Positions 27,463 through 37,024 are shown, counted from the stretch's first letter. The stretch is DNA of 64,000 bases from Candidatus Thiosymbion ectosymbiont of Catanema sp. Cochon2018 (GCA_011392765.1 WYCW01000001.1:1048888-1112887); one strand, 5' to 3'. Numbers and translations are program-made. The notes: generated by a model from the sequence alone, not told the origin.

Positions 27463-28551
27463 TCAAATAATATGAATACTGTCTTCAGCAATCGTGATAC
27501 AGACACTGTCTCCTACCCCAATCTGCATATCCTGAAATTCTGTGCGCAAGGTCAGGTTGACTACCGGAAAGCCGATATCAACAACAATTCGATAATTCAT
27601 TCCACGATCATAGATACCCACAATCTTTCCTTCAAAATTGTTTTTATGAACGAGGTCAGAACTTCGTCGTTTAAGCCCTGCATTGGAGTTAATGACGTGC
27701 AATAACGTATTTTCCGGTCTCACGCAGAAATTCACCTTTCCCTCGATCTGTTTCTCATTACAATACATTCTTCTACCTTTATAAGTCAGCCATGAATCGT
27801 CTTCCTCATGTTCTGCTTGCGCATTTTCATAGATATTTTCAGTACAGACAAAGTTGGCCACAAACACCGAATTCGGCTTTCTGAAGACATTTTCAGGTGT
27901 GCCAACCATTTTGAGCGTTCCATTATCCATAATACAAATCGTGTCCGCCAACGTCATGGCTTCTTCCTGGTTGTGGGTAATATGAATCGTGGTCTGATGA
28001 ATCTGTTCGTGCAGGTCCCGTTCTTCTAAAATCAGTTCATCAGCGAGATTTCTATCCAGTGAAGCAAACGGCTCATCCATGATAATCACGGAAGGGTTAC
28101 AGACGGCTGATCGGGCTAATGCTACTCGCTGTCTCTCCCCACCGCTTAAATTTGTGATTGCCCGGTTTAACAAATGGGCAATTTTGAGAATCTCCCCAAT
28201 CCGCCCAACCTTCTCTTTGATATCGGATTTATTCATTTTCCGCATTCTTAAACCGAATGCCACATTATCATAGACCGACATGTGGGGAAAAAGCACATGA
28301 TCCTGAAAGACGAATCCAACATCCCGTTGCTCCGGAGGCAAATGATCTTTCCGGACACCACCAATCCAGATTTCGCCGCTATCAATTTCCAAAAGTCCTG
28401 CAATGCTTTTCACCAGAACAGTTTTCCCATTTCCGGAAGGACCTAAAATCACAAGATACTCGCCCTCTCTAATATTCAAATTGATGTTTTTTAGAGCAAA
28501 ATTCCCTACTCGTACATTAAGGTTTTTGATTTGAATAATATCTTCTGTCAT
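27463..28551 (-). CDS. Molybdate/tungstate-type ABC transporter ATP-binding protein
   Basis: A 362-residue ATPase driving import of an oxyanion. Walker A is GPSGNGKT near residue 37, the signature LSGGERQRVALARSA near residue 136, Walker B VIIMDEPFASLD, and the H-loop HITHNQEEAM. The last 70 residues form a TOBE-like domain, usual in ModC/WtpC-type proteins. It starts 15 bases after the binding-protein gene. The codons are AT-rich compared with the GC-rich core genes, suggesting transfer. Confidence 0.85.
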   Translation of the reverse strand: MTEDIIQIKNLNVRVGNFALKNINLNIREGEYLVILGPSGNGKTVLVKSIAGLLEIDSGEIWIGGVRKDHLPPEQRDVGFVFQDHVLFPHMSVYDNVAFGLRMRKMNKSDIKEKVGRIGEILKIAHLLNRAITNLSGGERQRVALARSAVCNPSVIIMDEPFASLDRNLADELILEERDLHEQIHQTTIHITHNQEEAMTLADTICIMDNGTLKMVGTPENVFRKPNSVFVANFVCTENIYENAQAEHEEDDSWLTYKGRRMYCNEKQIEGKVNFCVRPENTLLHVINSNAGLKRRSSDLVHKNNFEGKIVGIYDRGMNYRIVVDIGFPVVNLTLRTEFQDMQIGVGDSVCITIAEDSIHII

Positions 28552-28566
28552 AATATGTCTCCGTTT

Positions 28567-29406
28567 TTATCGGACGATTCCTATCTTACTCGTGTCAAAA
28601 TATGCGTCATATCCATGCTGGGCAAACAGGGCACGACCTTTATCTGAAACGATAAAGTCCAAATATTTTTGGGCTAATTCTTTTTTCTTTGTGAAGGTTG
28701 TCATGCCTATTGGCGCAATACTATATTTTAGTTTCTCAGGATCTATTAAGATCGTATCGACTTTTTCGTGGAACTGTTGGGTCACTGCCCGCCAGTTAAT
28801 TTCTACATCCAGATTGCCCAGCGCTAGCGGCACAATTAATTTTGTTGCGGATCCGCCTGTCAAAACGACATTTTTCATGACATCCTCATATATTCCCAAA
28901 TCCTTGAGCATCTTTTCCGTCAATCTGCCTACAGCCAGAGCATCGGGTTCTCCCACGCCAACTCTTAATCCCGGCTTTGTAAGGTCTTCTATAGTTTGTA
29001 TATTCAAGGGGTTTCCTTTTTGAACAGCAATAACAGGAATCATAAAACCCGCAATACTTACAGCATTCGGATCTATGAGGCCCTTTTCGATAGCGATATC
29101 TAAATAATATTGAGAACCTGGCACCATAATATCTCCGGTTTTGGTTAACTGCATATTTGCCAGCAGCGTTCCTGAACAGAGATAGGAATATTCTACCTGA
29201 ATCCCTGTTTTCTTTGTAAATACTTCCGCAAGAGGGTCCAGAACAGCTTTTAACCCTGCTCCGGCTCCTACCAAAATCTTCTTTTCCTCACCTGCCTGGT
29301 CAGCTTTTTGACCACACCCCGCGATGAACAACAACCCAATGAACATAATACCCAGCAATGATATGATAGTGTTCCGATCTCGTTTACACGTTAACTTTTT
29401 CATCAT
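28567..29406 (-). CDS. ModA/WtpA-like substrate-binding lipoprotein
   Basis: A 279-residue extracytoplasmic binding protein. The signal LLGIMFIGLLFIAGCG contains a lipobox with Cys in the GCG. The mature part starts ILVGAGAGLKAVLDPLAEVF and has TKKTGIQVEYSY, as in ModA-type proteins. The ligand (molybdate, tungstate or another oxyanion) cannot be settled. I chose the ATG at 29406 (or 29403) behind GGGAG; the open frame continues 17 codons into family A copy 5, which is not part of the gene. Confidence 0.85.
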   Translation of the reverse strand: MMKKLTCKRDRNTIISLLGIMFIGLLFIAGCGQKADQAGEEKKILVGAGAGLKAVLDPLAEVFTKKTGIQVEYSYLCSGTLLANMQLTKTGDIMVPGSQYYLDIAIEKGLIDPNAVSIAGFMIPVIAVQKGNPLNIQTIEDLTKPGLRVGVGEPDALAVGRLTEKMLKDLGIYEDVMKNVVLTGGSATKLIVPLALGNLDVEINWRAVTQQFHEKVDTILIDPEKLKYSIAPIGMTTFTKKKELAQKYLDFIVSDKGRALFAQHGYDAYFDTSKIGIVR

Positions 29407-29421
29407 GATACTCCCCCTATA

Positions 29422-29520
29422 GGGCACTTTGAAAAATACGGTTTTCGTGAATGGCATGTCTGAATAATCAATGGCTTAGAGTCTCTCGGTCGATGAAAGC
29501 ACCTATCTTTCAAGACGCCC
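29422..29520. mobile_element. Family A miniature element, copy 5 (99 bp)
   Basis: GGGCACTTTGAAAAATACGG and a diverged right end CAAGACGCCC, flanked by TA on both sides. It lies inside the ABC operon, between the permease and binding-protein genes, 13 bp from the lipoprotein ribosome site. Confidence 0.8.
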
Positions 29521-29567
29521 TAAAGGTAAAAGTTTCATTACCCATAAAAATCACAATTGCCTTCGTG

Positions 29568-30371
29568 TTAATTTTGTCCTTTCTCCAAGGGTCTTCCAAC
29601 CCGCAAACCAAGATTTTTAAAGATGGCAAGATAAATGGCGCTCAGCAGCAAGAACACGATCGTTAACCCCACGGCACCTTCAATATTGCCGACTTCAAAC
29701 TCTAAAAAAATTGCGACCGGCATAGTGGTTGTTTTCCCTCTCGTAGCCCCGGCAACGAGAAGAATCGGCACATACTCACCGACCGCCCTGGTCCACGTCA
29801 TCACAGCACCGCTCACGATTCCTGTTTTCACTAGCGGAAGGGTAACGTGTGTAAACGCTTGTATTTTATTACACCCTAACATACGAGCAGCATCTTCGTA
29901 TCTCGGATCGACATTGTCGAACGCCATCCTCACGGCAATAACCGCAAACGAGGCCGAAATACTAAATTGAGCCAATATGATACCAGGCACAGCAAAGATA
30001 AAGCGGATAACATTGTCCTCGATGAATTTCCCCGGAGGCAACGCAAAAAAGATTAAAAGACACATCCCCACGACCAACGGAGGAAGTACGATCGGAAGAT
30101 CAATGAGCGTATCAATAATCGCTTTGCCTCTGAACTCGTATCTGGATAAACAATACCCTGCCGGAACTGCGACGAGCACAGCTAAAAACGTTGTAATTAA
30201 AGAGGTAATGACGCTTAATTTTATGGCAAAAAGCGTCTCGGGAGCGAGGAGACTCTTCCATATCGAGGCCATATCCGTATAAAAGAAAACGCCTCCCAAA
30301 ATAACTACGATAAACACTATATAAATCCCAAGCATCGTAAACATTAAACCAACAAAAACCTTTTGTTCCAT
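29568..30371 (-). CDS. ModB-like ABC transporter permease
   Basis: A 267-residue inner-membrane permease with about six hydrophobic helices. It shows the EAA-loop signature EDAARMLGCNKIQAFTHVTLPL near residues 160-185, where it contacts the ATPase. It starts at 30371 (MEQKVFVG) behind AGAAGGAG; the six codons upstream are not needed. First gene of the permease-binding protein-ATPase operon. Confidence 0.87.
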   Translation of the reverse strand: MEQKVFVGLMFTMLGIYIVFIVVILGGVFFYTDMASIWKSLLAPETLFAIKLSVITSLITTFLAVLVAVPAGYCLSRYEFRGKAIIDTLIDLPIVLPPLVVGMCLLIFFALPPGKFIEDNVIRFIFAVPGIILAQFSISASFAVIAVRMAFDNVDPRYEDAARMLGCNKIQAFTHVTLPLVKTGIVSGAVMTWTRAVGEYVPILLVAGATRGKTTTMPVAIFLEFEVGNIEGAVGLTIVFLLLSAIYLAIFKNLGLRVGRPLEKGQN

Positions 30372-30720
30372 AATTCCACTCCTTCTCACTTCACGATCAT
30401 TGCTTCGAGAACAAGCTAACGCTAGGCGTTACGGGCGTGGGTCTGCCCTTCATGCGAGGTAGCCACCCTAACGTCGGCAACGACGTTTGTCAAGATAGTT
30501 CTCGTGTTTTATACTCGTTGCAATGGACTCTACATTTAGAATCCTAACCTATCGGAACGACATCTATCCTGACAGAGGGGCAACGGTTTTGGCTCGACAT
30601 GGTGATTCGTCGGGGTTCATAAAGTTCACTCCAACCTACGGGCTTTAATCTCTATAGGTCGAATTCCCCGCCGCTTGCGGCGAGAAAAAAGACTCCCATC
30701 CGATTGATACCCCGCCCCTT
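30372..30720. other. Gap holding a direct repeat of the intron 5' exon
   Basis: At 30581-30620 the sequence CAACGGTTTTGGCTCGACAT plus 20 more bases matches 27402-27441 at 33 of 40 positions by eye. The two copies flank the ABC transporter genes in direct orientation. No gene is seen. Confidence 0.55.
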
Positions 30721-30823
30721 GGAGGGTGTCTCAAAAGTCCATTCGTGGGGTGTAGCGCAGGCGTCCCCGCCTGCATTTTCTGATGCAGGCGAGGACGCCT
30801 GCGCTACTTTTGCGACACCCTCC
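30721..30823. repeat. Family F palindromic element, copy 1
   Basis: The ends GGAGGGTGTC and GACACCCTCC enclose a hairpin of GTAGCGCAGGCGTCCCCGCC and its inverse. It is inserted in a CCGCCCCTTGG-type palindrome. Copy 2 is at 36014-36117. Confidence 0.8.
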
Positions 30824-30908
30824 TTGGGGCGGGGAGGATTCATTATCACAGTGTTGTTGCGAAAAGATAGGAAGCTGGAATCGACGCGTATTTATGACGC
30901 CATAGCTA

Positions 30909-31647
30909 GGGTCTAGATAACTTTAGAGTGGATTCTCTCTCAGCAGAGTGAGTATTCTATCAGAGAGATTTTCCCCTTGGTGATTAAATCTAAACTCACA
31001 TTCCTTGCGGTGTAAATGAAACGTTTGCCGTGGGACACCATTAAACTTTGCAAGTCTTCGTTTGGCATATGACCAGAGTGATTCAATGCCATTGCTATGG
31101 CAATTACCGCGGGCAAATTCATGCTCGCCATGATGCACTCGGAAATGCTTTTTGTACCCCATGTCCACCAGCCCGTTATAGCCTCTCCAGCCGTCCGAGT
31201 GGAGGATGCTGTCGAGGGCTACCTGGCCCCGGATCGCAGCCTATAGCTGCTTTTTGGAGGCATCTGGGACGATCTCGGTGTAGACTTTTCCTTGCCGTTC
31301 CAGGAGCCCGAAGACAATCGTTTTACCGCCTGCTCCACGACCCTTCTTCCCGCGGATACGGCGCGCACCAAACTAGGATTCATCGACTTCAACCGCGCCA
31401 GAGAAGGGCGATGAAGCGTCACAAATTTGGGCGATTCTAAGTCGTAATTTCAAGAGTAGCTGATTAATCGTAGGGCGGCTTACATCACTCAACTCAGCGA
31501 TTTTCGAGGCCGGTAAATCAAGCGCAAAAGAGCGTATAATTACTCTGAATTTGGCCTCGGAAAGGTGTGAACGCCTAAAATACCTGTTTTTTCCTTGCAT
31601 AACATAACCTTAGCATGCAAGTGCAGATGCTAAAGTTATCTAGACCC
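30909..31647 (-). mobile_element. IS1595-family insertion sequence (inactive)
   Basis: About 740 bp bounded by GGGTCTAGATAACTTTAG and its inverse CTAAAGTTATCTAGACCC. It carries one transposase frame interrupted by two amber codons. The right end is fused to a family B copy. No 8-bp target duplication is visible. Confidence 0.8.
30923..31600 (-). pseudogene. IS1595 transposase with two in-frame TAG codons
   Basis: One frame runs from MQGKNRYFRRSHLSEAKFRV to LLRENPL. TAG replaces the Tyr expected in VDES-Y-FG (near 31373) and the Gln expected in KKQL-Q-AAIRG (near 31243). DDE-type motifs are otherwise present: AVEVDES, SDGWRGYNGL and NGIESLWSYAKRRL. The N-terminus is short, without the zinc-ribbon region of longer IS1595 members. 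Non-functional unless amber is suppressed. Confidence 0.85.
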
Positions 31648-31765
31648 TCTGTCTGAAACTAAACCATTGATTTTTATAGAACCGTACCCGTAGCCCACCG
31701 ATCAGGCATAGTATTTGGTGGGCATAGCCCACCCTACAGGTTAGTTAGTTCTTAGACAGTCTCTT
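31646..31765. repeat. Family B bracket repeat, copy 3
   Basis: Left CTGTCTGAAACTAAACCATT abuts the IS1595 end. The right end reads AGTTCTTAGACAGTCTCTT. The cargo holds a GTAGCCCACC...GGTGGGC hairpin. Confidence 0.65.
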
Positions 31766-31821
31766 AAGACACCACCTCGTTGTCCCAAGTACCTTGATTA
31801 GGAAACGCAAGATACCCTCGA

Positions 31822-34800
31822 TCAATATCCCTCCAAAAACGGATTCTTGTCCGCATCACTTGGGGAGGGGAGGAGGGTATCCTTCGCCGTCCCGGTCTTT
31901 GTCTCTTTCGGTATCCCGACCGATAGCCCGCCGCGGCGGATTTCGGGGTCGGCCCAGGGCCCGCTGAGGTGGTACTGGTAACGGCTCAGCTTGTCGATCG
32001 CACCGCCGGATACCAGGTCGGCCAGGAGGACGGCCGCTCCCACCAGGGGACCCCCTGCCACGACGCCGGCAATGGCCACGCCGGTGCCGATGTGCGGCGT
32101 AACGGTCACGATCTGGTTAAGCTCTCGTTTGACCAGATTTATACTCCCGATGATGCTCAGGTCGGCGGCAGGTCCTCGAATAAGCAGTTCCTCGATGGTG
32201 GCTGACCCGTTCTCGATGTCGATCTGCCCGGAGATCTTCTCGAACGCATAGCCGCGATCGAACAGGTCGTCGAAGTCCAGACCCAGGCGTCGCTGCAAGG
32301 CACCGAGATTGAGTATGCCCAGTACCCTCCCGACCCCCGGATCGACCTCCGGCAGACTGCCGGCTCCCAGGTCGATCCGGATGCGCCCTTTCAGATCCGC
32401 CGCCGCGAGTTGGAGCGGCGTACCGGGCCAGTCCAGGTCCAGGTCGATTGTGCCCGGGGCCCCGTGGAACAGGCCCCCGAGCCCGAGGCTGCCCAGGAAC
32501 CGGCCCGGATCTTGCCCTTGCGCGGTGAGGGAGAAGTTGGACCGAGGTCCCGCGTCCGTCCATAGCCAACTGCCCCGCCCCTCGACCGCCATGGCCGGTC
32601 CGATGAGCGAGATTTGGGTGAATTCCAGACCGTCCGGTACCGCTTGTGAACGCAGGGTCATGCGCCCCAGGGGGTGCTTCCCCCACACCAGTTGTTCGAT
32701 GTTCAGATCCGGGGTGTGGGCCTGGCGTGGATCGGTCGAGTGCTTGCTCGCGGGTATCTCGTTGTCCTTGGGCCCTTGATCGAGCACGCCCTTCAGGTCC
32801 AGCCGCGCAAGCCGAATTCGGAGCGGCTCGCGGCGGGCACGGTGGGGCACAGTGATCTTGCCCGCGAGCTCCCGGGCGCGGAGTTTCGCCTCCCAGCGAT
32901 GGTCCTGGTCGGCGAGCTCGAAGCGAACATCGTTGAGGATGGTGTCGGCCACTTGCAGACGCCCGATGTCCACCTGCACCGAGTGCAGCGCAGTGCCCCC
33001 TCCCGGATCGTCCCCGTGCGGTCGTTTCCGGTGTGCCCACCGGTCGAGCCATGGCCGCAGATCCAGAGCGGCGAGGGAGCCACCCAGGTGGAACCCCTCG
33101 CGCTTGGGAAGTGGCGGTACGGAGCCCCCCAGGCTGAAGCTTCCGCGGGCCAGCCGATGCTTGCCGTCGCCCCCTTGGTCCAGCTCCAGAACGATGCCGA
33201 GATCGCCGTAGCTCCCTCGGATATGCAGTGCCTCCTTCGGGGCCAGGCGTCCGGCGAGACGGAGCCGCCGGGTCTCGGCAGCGGGCTTGCCCAGGGGGGC
33301 CGGCAGCTCGAGGGCCAGGCCGACGAGATCGGAGGTCAGCTCGAAATCCAGCGGCGGTACGGACTCGCCGAAGTTCGCCCCGGTAAGCGTGAGGTCCAGC
33401 ACCAAGCGGGGTTGTCCCTCCAGCGATTCCCAGGCTTGAAATGGGAATTGCCGCGCCAGGACGGCGGTCGAAAAGTGGCCCGTGGTCCGGATCCGGGTGG
33501 TCGCGCCGGCGCCCTTCCCGGACCTACGGGTATCCACGCGCAGGCGTATCGGTACCCCCCACAGCCGGGCCCCGATGGACCGTGCGTAAAGGTCGCGCTC
33601 GGTGAAGCGCAACTTGCCGGTGAGGTCGGTGAGCACGATGTCCCGGTCCGGGATTGCGAGGGTCGCCGGGCCGGGCCAACTGAGCTCGCCGGCGAGTCGC
33701 AGCAGGTCCTCATGTTTCCGGAAGTTCAGCGGGATGGCCATGTCCAGGTCCAAATGCGCATTTCCCTTCGTTGCGAGGACTTCTGCGAGGGCGCCGAACT
33801 TCTTGCGTAGGGGCGTTTCGCCGAACACCCGGAGGTGGTCGGCGAATGGGCCCTCGGCCCTGCCCTGGACCTCTGCAACGAAGGCCTGGTCCAGGTCGGG
33901 GATGCGCGCGGAGACGTCTCTGAGATCGCTGTCCAGATACCGCCCTTTCGAAAAGAAAAGCTCCATCCCGCGGTTCTCGAAACGCGCTTCGCCGACGAGC
34001 TTCTTGAGCGGGGGCCAATCGGGATTGAAATTCAAGGTGGCATCCCGAATAGAGGATAGGGCCTGGAACCGACCTTGGTGGTCATCGAATGGGAACTCCG
34101 CGATTATCCCCCGAAACAGCAGGGCGCCGTGGGGGATGCTGCCGCCGACAAGGGCATGCTCGAGCCAGCGCACGAGCTTCTTTCTCAGCTTGCGCGAGGG
34201 GAGATAGTCGCGGACCTTCGCGACCTCCGGAGCGCGGAATTCCGTCTGGAGGTCGAGGAAGGGGCTCCCGCCGTCCACGGGCAGCACGATGGAGAAGCGG
34301 GAACGGGTGGCGATGTCGGCGTTGCCGACGACGAGCTGCCGGGTGCCGATTCGTAGGGCACCGTCGCTGTCCCGCCGCCAGTGCAGCTTCCCGGCCGCTG
34401 TGTCGAACCTGAGCGGATGCGGGGACAGGCGGGGCAGGTCTATGTTCAGGTCGCTGCCGGAGAGAACCAGCCTGCCCGCACGCTCGTTGGCGGCCAATTC
34501 GGCATTGAAACCCCGGATGGCGGGGAACTGCCCCTGGGCATCGAGACTCAGGTCCTCGATGCGGGCGGAGACGGCCCAGCGTGGGGGCAGCTCCGGGCGG
34601 TGCACGAAGCAGAATCGCAGGTCGTGAAGCTTTCCCCTGGGGTGGATTGCGTCGAATTGGTCAAGCGCCTCGGGCGGTAGCTGCGGCACCCACGTGAGCA
34701 GGTCCCGAACTTGGGCCAGATCGAGAACCCGGTTTCCCCCTACGAGCGTCCAACCCCCGTCGTCACCCGCAGCAAAACGGACCCCCAGGTCCGAGACCGG

Positions 34801-35787
34801 GTGCCGGGTCCCGTCGCGGGTCAGCACCAGGTCCTTCACTGCGAGTTGCCAACCCGTGTCGACCCGCCGCCAACGCAGGAGCCCTCCCACATGATCCAGG
34901 TGTAACGGGGGGCTGTTCGTCTCCCCGGACTCGGTCCATACCCTCAGCCCCCTGGTCTCGATGCGATTCAGCGATCGGCTGAGGAACCCGGCCTCCAGGC
35001 GGCTCCAGCTCTCGAACGCCACTGCGTCGCTCCCCAGGTGCAGACCCGTAGGGAGCCGTCCCGCCAGGACCCGGCCCAGATCATCGCCCTGCCATTGGAG
35101 ATAGATCTCGCCGCTCCAGTCCGCCGGCCGATCCGGCGCGCCGTGCAGATCCCCCACCAGCCGCAGCCGGCTCCGGCGGTCGTCGAGGTGCCGGGCGAAG
35201 ATACCGATCCGGTGCCGTTCACCCCGGTTCTCGAAATGGACCCGTACCCCGGACAGACGCAGCGGCGGCGCCCCGGCCTTCTCGTCGATCCAGGAGAGGT
35301 CGCTGTCCACCAGTTGGAAGCGGCCCTTGCCCAAAAAGAAACCCATTGTCTCCGGGTCGTTGCCCCCCGCCAGGCCCTCCAGCCCGGTGACTGCCAGGTC
35401 GCCGGTAGGCAGCCGCCGAATGGTCAGTCGGGCGCCGACCAGGGTAACGGACTCGATACGGGGGGCCAGCGCGCGGAGGCTGGCAGTGGGATTCAGATCG
35501 ATCCACAGCTGCGCGAGGCCGAGCCGAGGGCGGCTGTTTTCGGGGTTCAGGAGCACAGTGTCCCGGAGCTCGAGCCGCGGAACCAGGCCCGCCAGGCGCA
35601 ATTCCAGGCGCCCGATCCGGACCTCGGTACCGAGCGTCTCGGTCAGCATGGCCTCCAGCTCGGGCCGGAACAAATCCGCGAACGGTAAGGCGAGACGGAT
35701 CGCTCCGACCAGCAGACCGACCGCGAATATTCCGATCAGACCGAAGCGGATGGTCCGGGAGGCGATGGCATGGAACCGGTAGGGCAT
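31822..35787 (-). CDS. yhdP: YhdP-type AsmA-like envelope protein
   Basis: A 1321-residue inner-membrane-anchored protein with an N-terminal helix (FGLIGIFAVGLLVGAIRLAL) and a long periplasmic beta-rich bridge. The C-terminal AsmA-like part ends near GVVAGGPLVGAAVLLADLV. YhdP-type proteins help move phospholipids between the membranes. E. coli YhdP is about 1266 residues. The ATG at 35787 (MPYRFHAIA) is preferred; the open frame extends 127 codons through an IS1595 end and family E and F repeats, which are not part of the gene. Confidence 0.9.
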   Translation of the reverse strand: MPYRFHAIASRTIRFGLIGIFAVGLLVGAIRLALPFADLFRPELEAMLTETLGTEVRIGRLELRLAGLVPRLELRDTVLLNPENSRPRLGLAQLWIDLNPTASLRALAPRIESVTLVGARLTIRRLPTGDLAVTGLEGLAGGNDPETMGFFLGKGRFQLVDSDLSWIDEKAGAPPLRLSGVRVHFENRGERHRIGIFARHLDDRRSRLRLVGDLHGAPDRPADWSGEIYLQWQGDDLGRVLAGRLPTGLHLGSDAVAFESWSRLEAGFLSRSLNRIETRGLRVWTESGETNSPPLHLDHVGGLLRWRRVDTGWQLAVKDLVLTRDGTRHPVSDLGVRFAAGDDGGWTLVGGNRVLDLAQVRDLLTWVPQLPPEALDQFDAIHPRGKLHDLRFCFVHRPELPPRWAVSARIEDLSLDAQGQFPAIRGFNAELAANERAGRLVLSGSDLNIDLPRLSPHPLRFDTAAGKLHWRRDSDGALRIGTRQLVVGNADIATRSRFSIVLPVDGGSPFLDLQTEFRAPEVAKVRDYLPSRKLRKKLVRWLEHALVGGSIPHGALLFRGIIAEFPFDDHQGRFQALSSIRDATLNFNPDWPPLKKLVGEARFENRGMELFFSKGRYLDSDLRDVSARIPDLDQAFVAEVQGRAEGPFADHLRVFGETPLRKKFGALAEVLATKGNAHLDLDMAIPLNFRKHEDLLRLAGELSWPGPATLAIPDRDIVLTDLTGKLRFTERDLYARSIGARLWGVPIRLRVDTRRSGKGAGATTRIRTTGHFSTAVLARQFPFQAWESLEGQPRLVLDLTLTGANFGESVPPLDFELTSDLVGLALELPAPLGKPAAETRRLRLAGRLAPKEALHIRGSYGDLGIVLELDQGGDGKHRLARGSFSLGGSVPPLPKREGFHLGGSLAALDLRPWLDRWAHRKRPHGDDPGGGTALHSVQVDIGRLQVADTILNDVRFELADQDHRWEAKLRARELAGKITVPHRARREPLRIRLARLDLKGVLDQGPKDNEIPASKHSTDPRQAHTPDLNIEQLVWGKHPLGRMTLRSQAVPDGLEFTQISLIGPAMAVEGRGSWLWTDAGPRSNFSLTAQGQDPGRFLGSLGLGGLFHGAPGTIDLDLDWPGTPLQLAAADLKGRIRIDLGAGSLPEVDPGVGRVLGILNLGALQRRLGLDFDDLFDRGYAFEKISGQIDIENGSATIEELLIRGPAADLSIIGSINLVKRELNQIVTVTPHIGTGVAIAGVVAGGPLVGAAVLLADLVSGGAIDKLSRYQYHLSGPWADPEIRRGGLSVGIPKETKTGTAKDTLLPSPSDADKNPFLEGY

Positions 35788-35794
35788 GTGAGAT

Positions 35795-35859
35795 ACTTGT
35801 TTTTTCCTTGCATGACATAACTTCAGCATGCAGTTGCAGATACTGAGGTTATCCGGATC
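35795..35859. mobile_element. Solo IS1595 end upstream of yhdP
   Basis: Matches 31595-31647, the right end of the IS1595, including the first codons of its transposase (CTTGTTTTTTCCTTGCAT...) and a diverged terminal repeat. It stops 7 bp before the yhdP start codon, so this IS fragment replaced the native leader. Confidence 0.75.
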
Positions 35860-35860
35860 A

Positions 35861-35890
35861 AAGAAATTTATACGCGCTCGCTCTGCCGGA
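35861..35890. repeat. Family E repeat (GCGTATAA core)
   Basis: AAATTTATACGCGCTCGCTC, the reverse of the full-length family E unit seen at 63068. Confidence 0.6.
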
Positions 35891-36013
35891 TGCGACCCCT
35901 TTGCCGCACAACCCATGGGCGACAAGTATAATCCTCCGTCATGAACGGCTTTCACACCGAAATCCGGCACCCATCCTGGGGATGACCTCGCATGCCACCC
36001 TGTCCGACCCCTG

Positions 36014-36117
36014 GGGAGGGTGTCGCATAAGTAGCGCAGGCGTCCTCGCCTGCATCGAAAAATGCAGGCGGGGACGCCTGCGCTACGCCCCACGGATGGG
36101 CTTTTGCGACACCCTCC
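36014..36117. repeat. Family F palindromic element, copy 2
   Basis: GGAGGGTGTCGCATAAGTAG at the left and GCGACACCCTCC at the right, with inner arms GCGCAGGCGTCCTCGCCTGC and inverse. It is inserted in a CTGTC..CCCCTGG / CCTGGGG..GACAG palindrome, upstream of lolA. Confidence 0.8.
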
Positions 36118-36187
36118 TGGGGTGACAGGTTCGATTGGCCGGAGGTGTCGGCGTGGGCACGGAATCACGAAGCGGAAGGGGATTTGA

Positions 36188-36883
36188 ATGATTCACATGC
36201 AGCCGAGCCGAAATTCGGTAGCACTGGAAGGGGATACCCCCCAGCGAGCCGAGTCCTGTGGGCTAGCGGGCCTCCGGATAATTCTGCCGGCGCTTCTTTT
36301 GCTCTGCGGTCCCGTAGCAGCGGCCACCGGTCCCGAACGTTTGGAGAACTACTTGAAGGGGCTCAGGTCGCTGACCTCCGACTTCAGGCAGGTTACCCTG
36401 AGCTCTGACGGGGGCCGAGTGGTGGAATCGAAGGGCACCTTGTATCTCAGGCGTCCCGGCAAATTTCGGTGGGAGTACGAGAGTCCGGTCAAGCAGATCA
36501 TCGTCGCCGACGGCAAGCGCGTTTGGCTGCACGACCTGGAGCTGGATCAGGTCTCCCACCAGAGCCAGCGCAAGGCCCTGGGCGGCACACCGGCCCAATT
36601 GCTGGCGACGGCAGGGCCTGTCGACCGCCACTTCGAGGTTACCCCCTGGGATGCCGGGGATAAGCGCACATGGGTCGAGTTGCGGCCCAAGGCCAAGGAT
36701 ACCCAGGTGGTGAGAATCCGCATCGGCTTCATCGGCAGGCGCCTCGACACCTTGCTGATGGAAGACAGCTTCGGTCAGCTCACGCGCTTCATCTTTACGA
36801 GAACCAAGCGCAACCCGAGGCTCGACAAAGACCTGTTTCGATTCGATACCTCCAAGGTTGCCGATTTCCTGCAGCTCGACTAA
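36188..36883 (+). CDS. lolA: Outer-membrane lipoprotein carrier LolA
   Basis: Periplasmic chaperone that takes lipoproteins from LolCDE to the outer membrane. The 231 residues include an N-terminal export signal (IILPALLLLCGPVAAATG) behind an unusually long 30-residue lead. The LolA fold follows, with LTSDFRQVTLSSDGG near residue 62, GTLYLRRPGKFRWEYESP and LLMEDSFGQLTRFIF. The start at 36188 follows GAAGGGG; 36197 is an alternative. No rarA follows, unlike in many relatives. Confidence 0.93.
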   Translation: MIHMQPSRNSVALEGDTPQRAESCGLAGLRIILPALLLLCGPVAAATGPERLENYLKGLRSLTSDFRQVTLSSDGGRVVESKGTLYLRRPGKFRWEYESPVKQIIVADGKRVWLHDLELDQVSHQSQRKALGGTPAQLLATAGPVDRHFEVTPWDAGDKRTWVELRPKAKDTQVVRIRIGFIGRRLDTLLMEDSFGQLTRFIFTRTKRNPRLDKDLFRFDTSKVADFLQLD

Positions 36884-37024
36884 GGAGGCAAGGTTCATAG
36901 CGCGCTCGAGGGTAAGTTTTAAGTGGGAGCCTGTCTTCGATCCCTTCCCTGTCTGCCGCAGACAGGGGCAGATCCCTGGCCCCCTCGCTGCGCTCGGGGC
37001 AAGCTCTCTTCCGGGTAGTGCAGG

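Noticed and set aside
29407..29457. Extended start of the ModA-like gene inside family A copy 5
   Set aside because: The added residues come from the miniature element and match the same run in ORFs at other copies; the lipoprotein signal starts at the ATG near 29406.
32674..33810. 378-codon plus-strand ORF antisense to yhdP
   Set aside because: Low-complexity shadow of the yhdP coding strand; no motif, no ribosome site.
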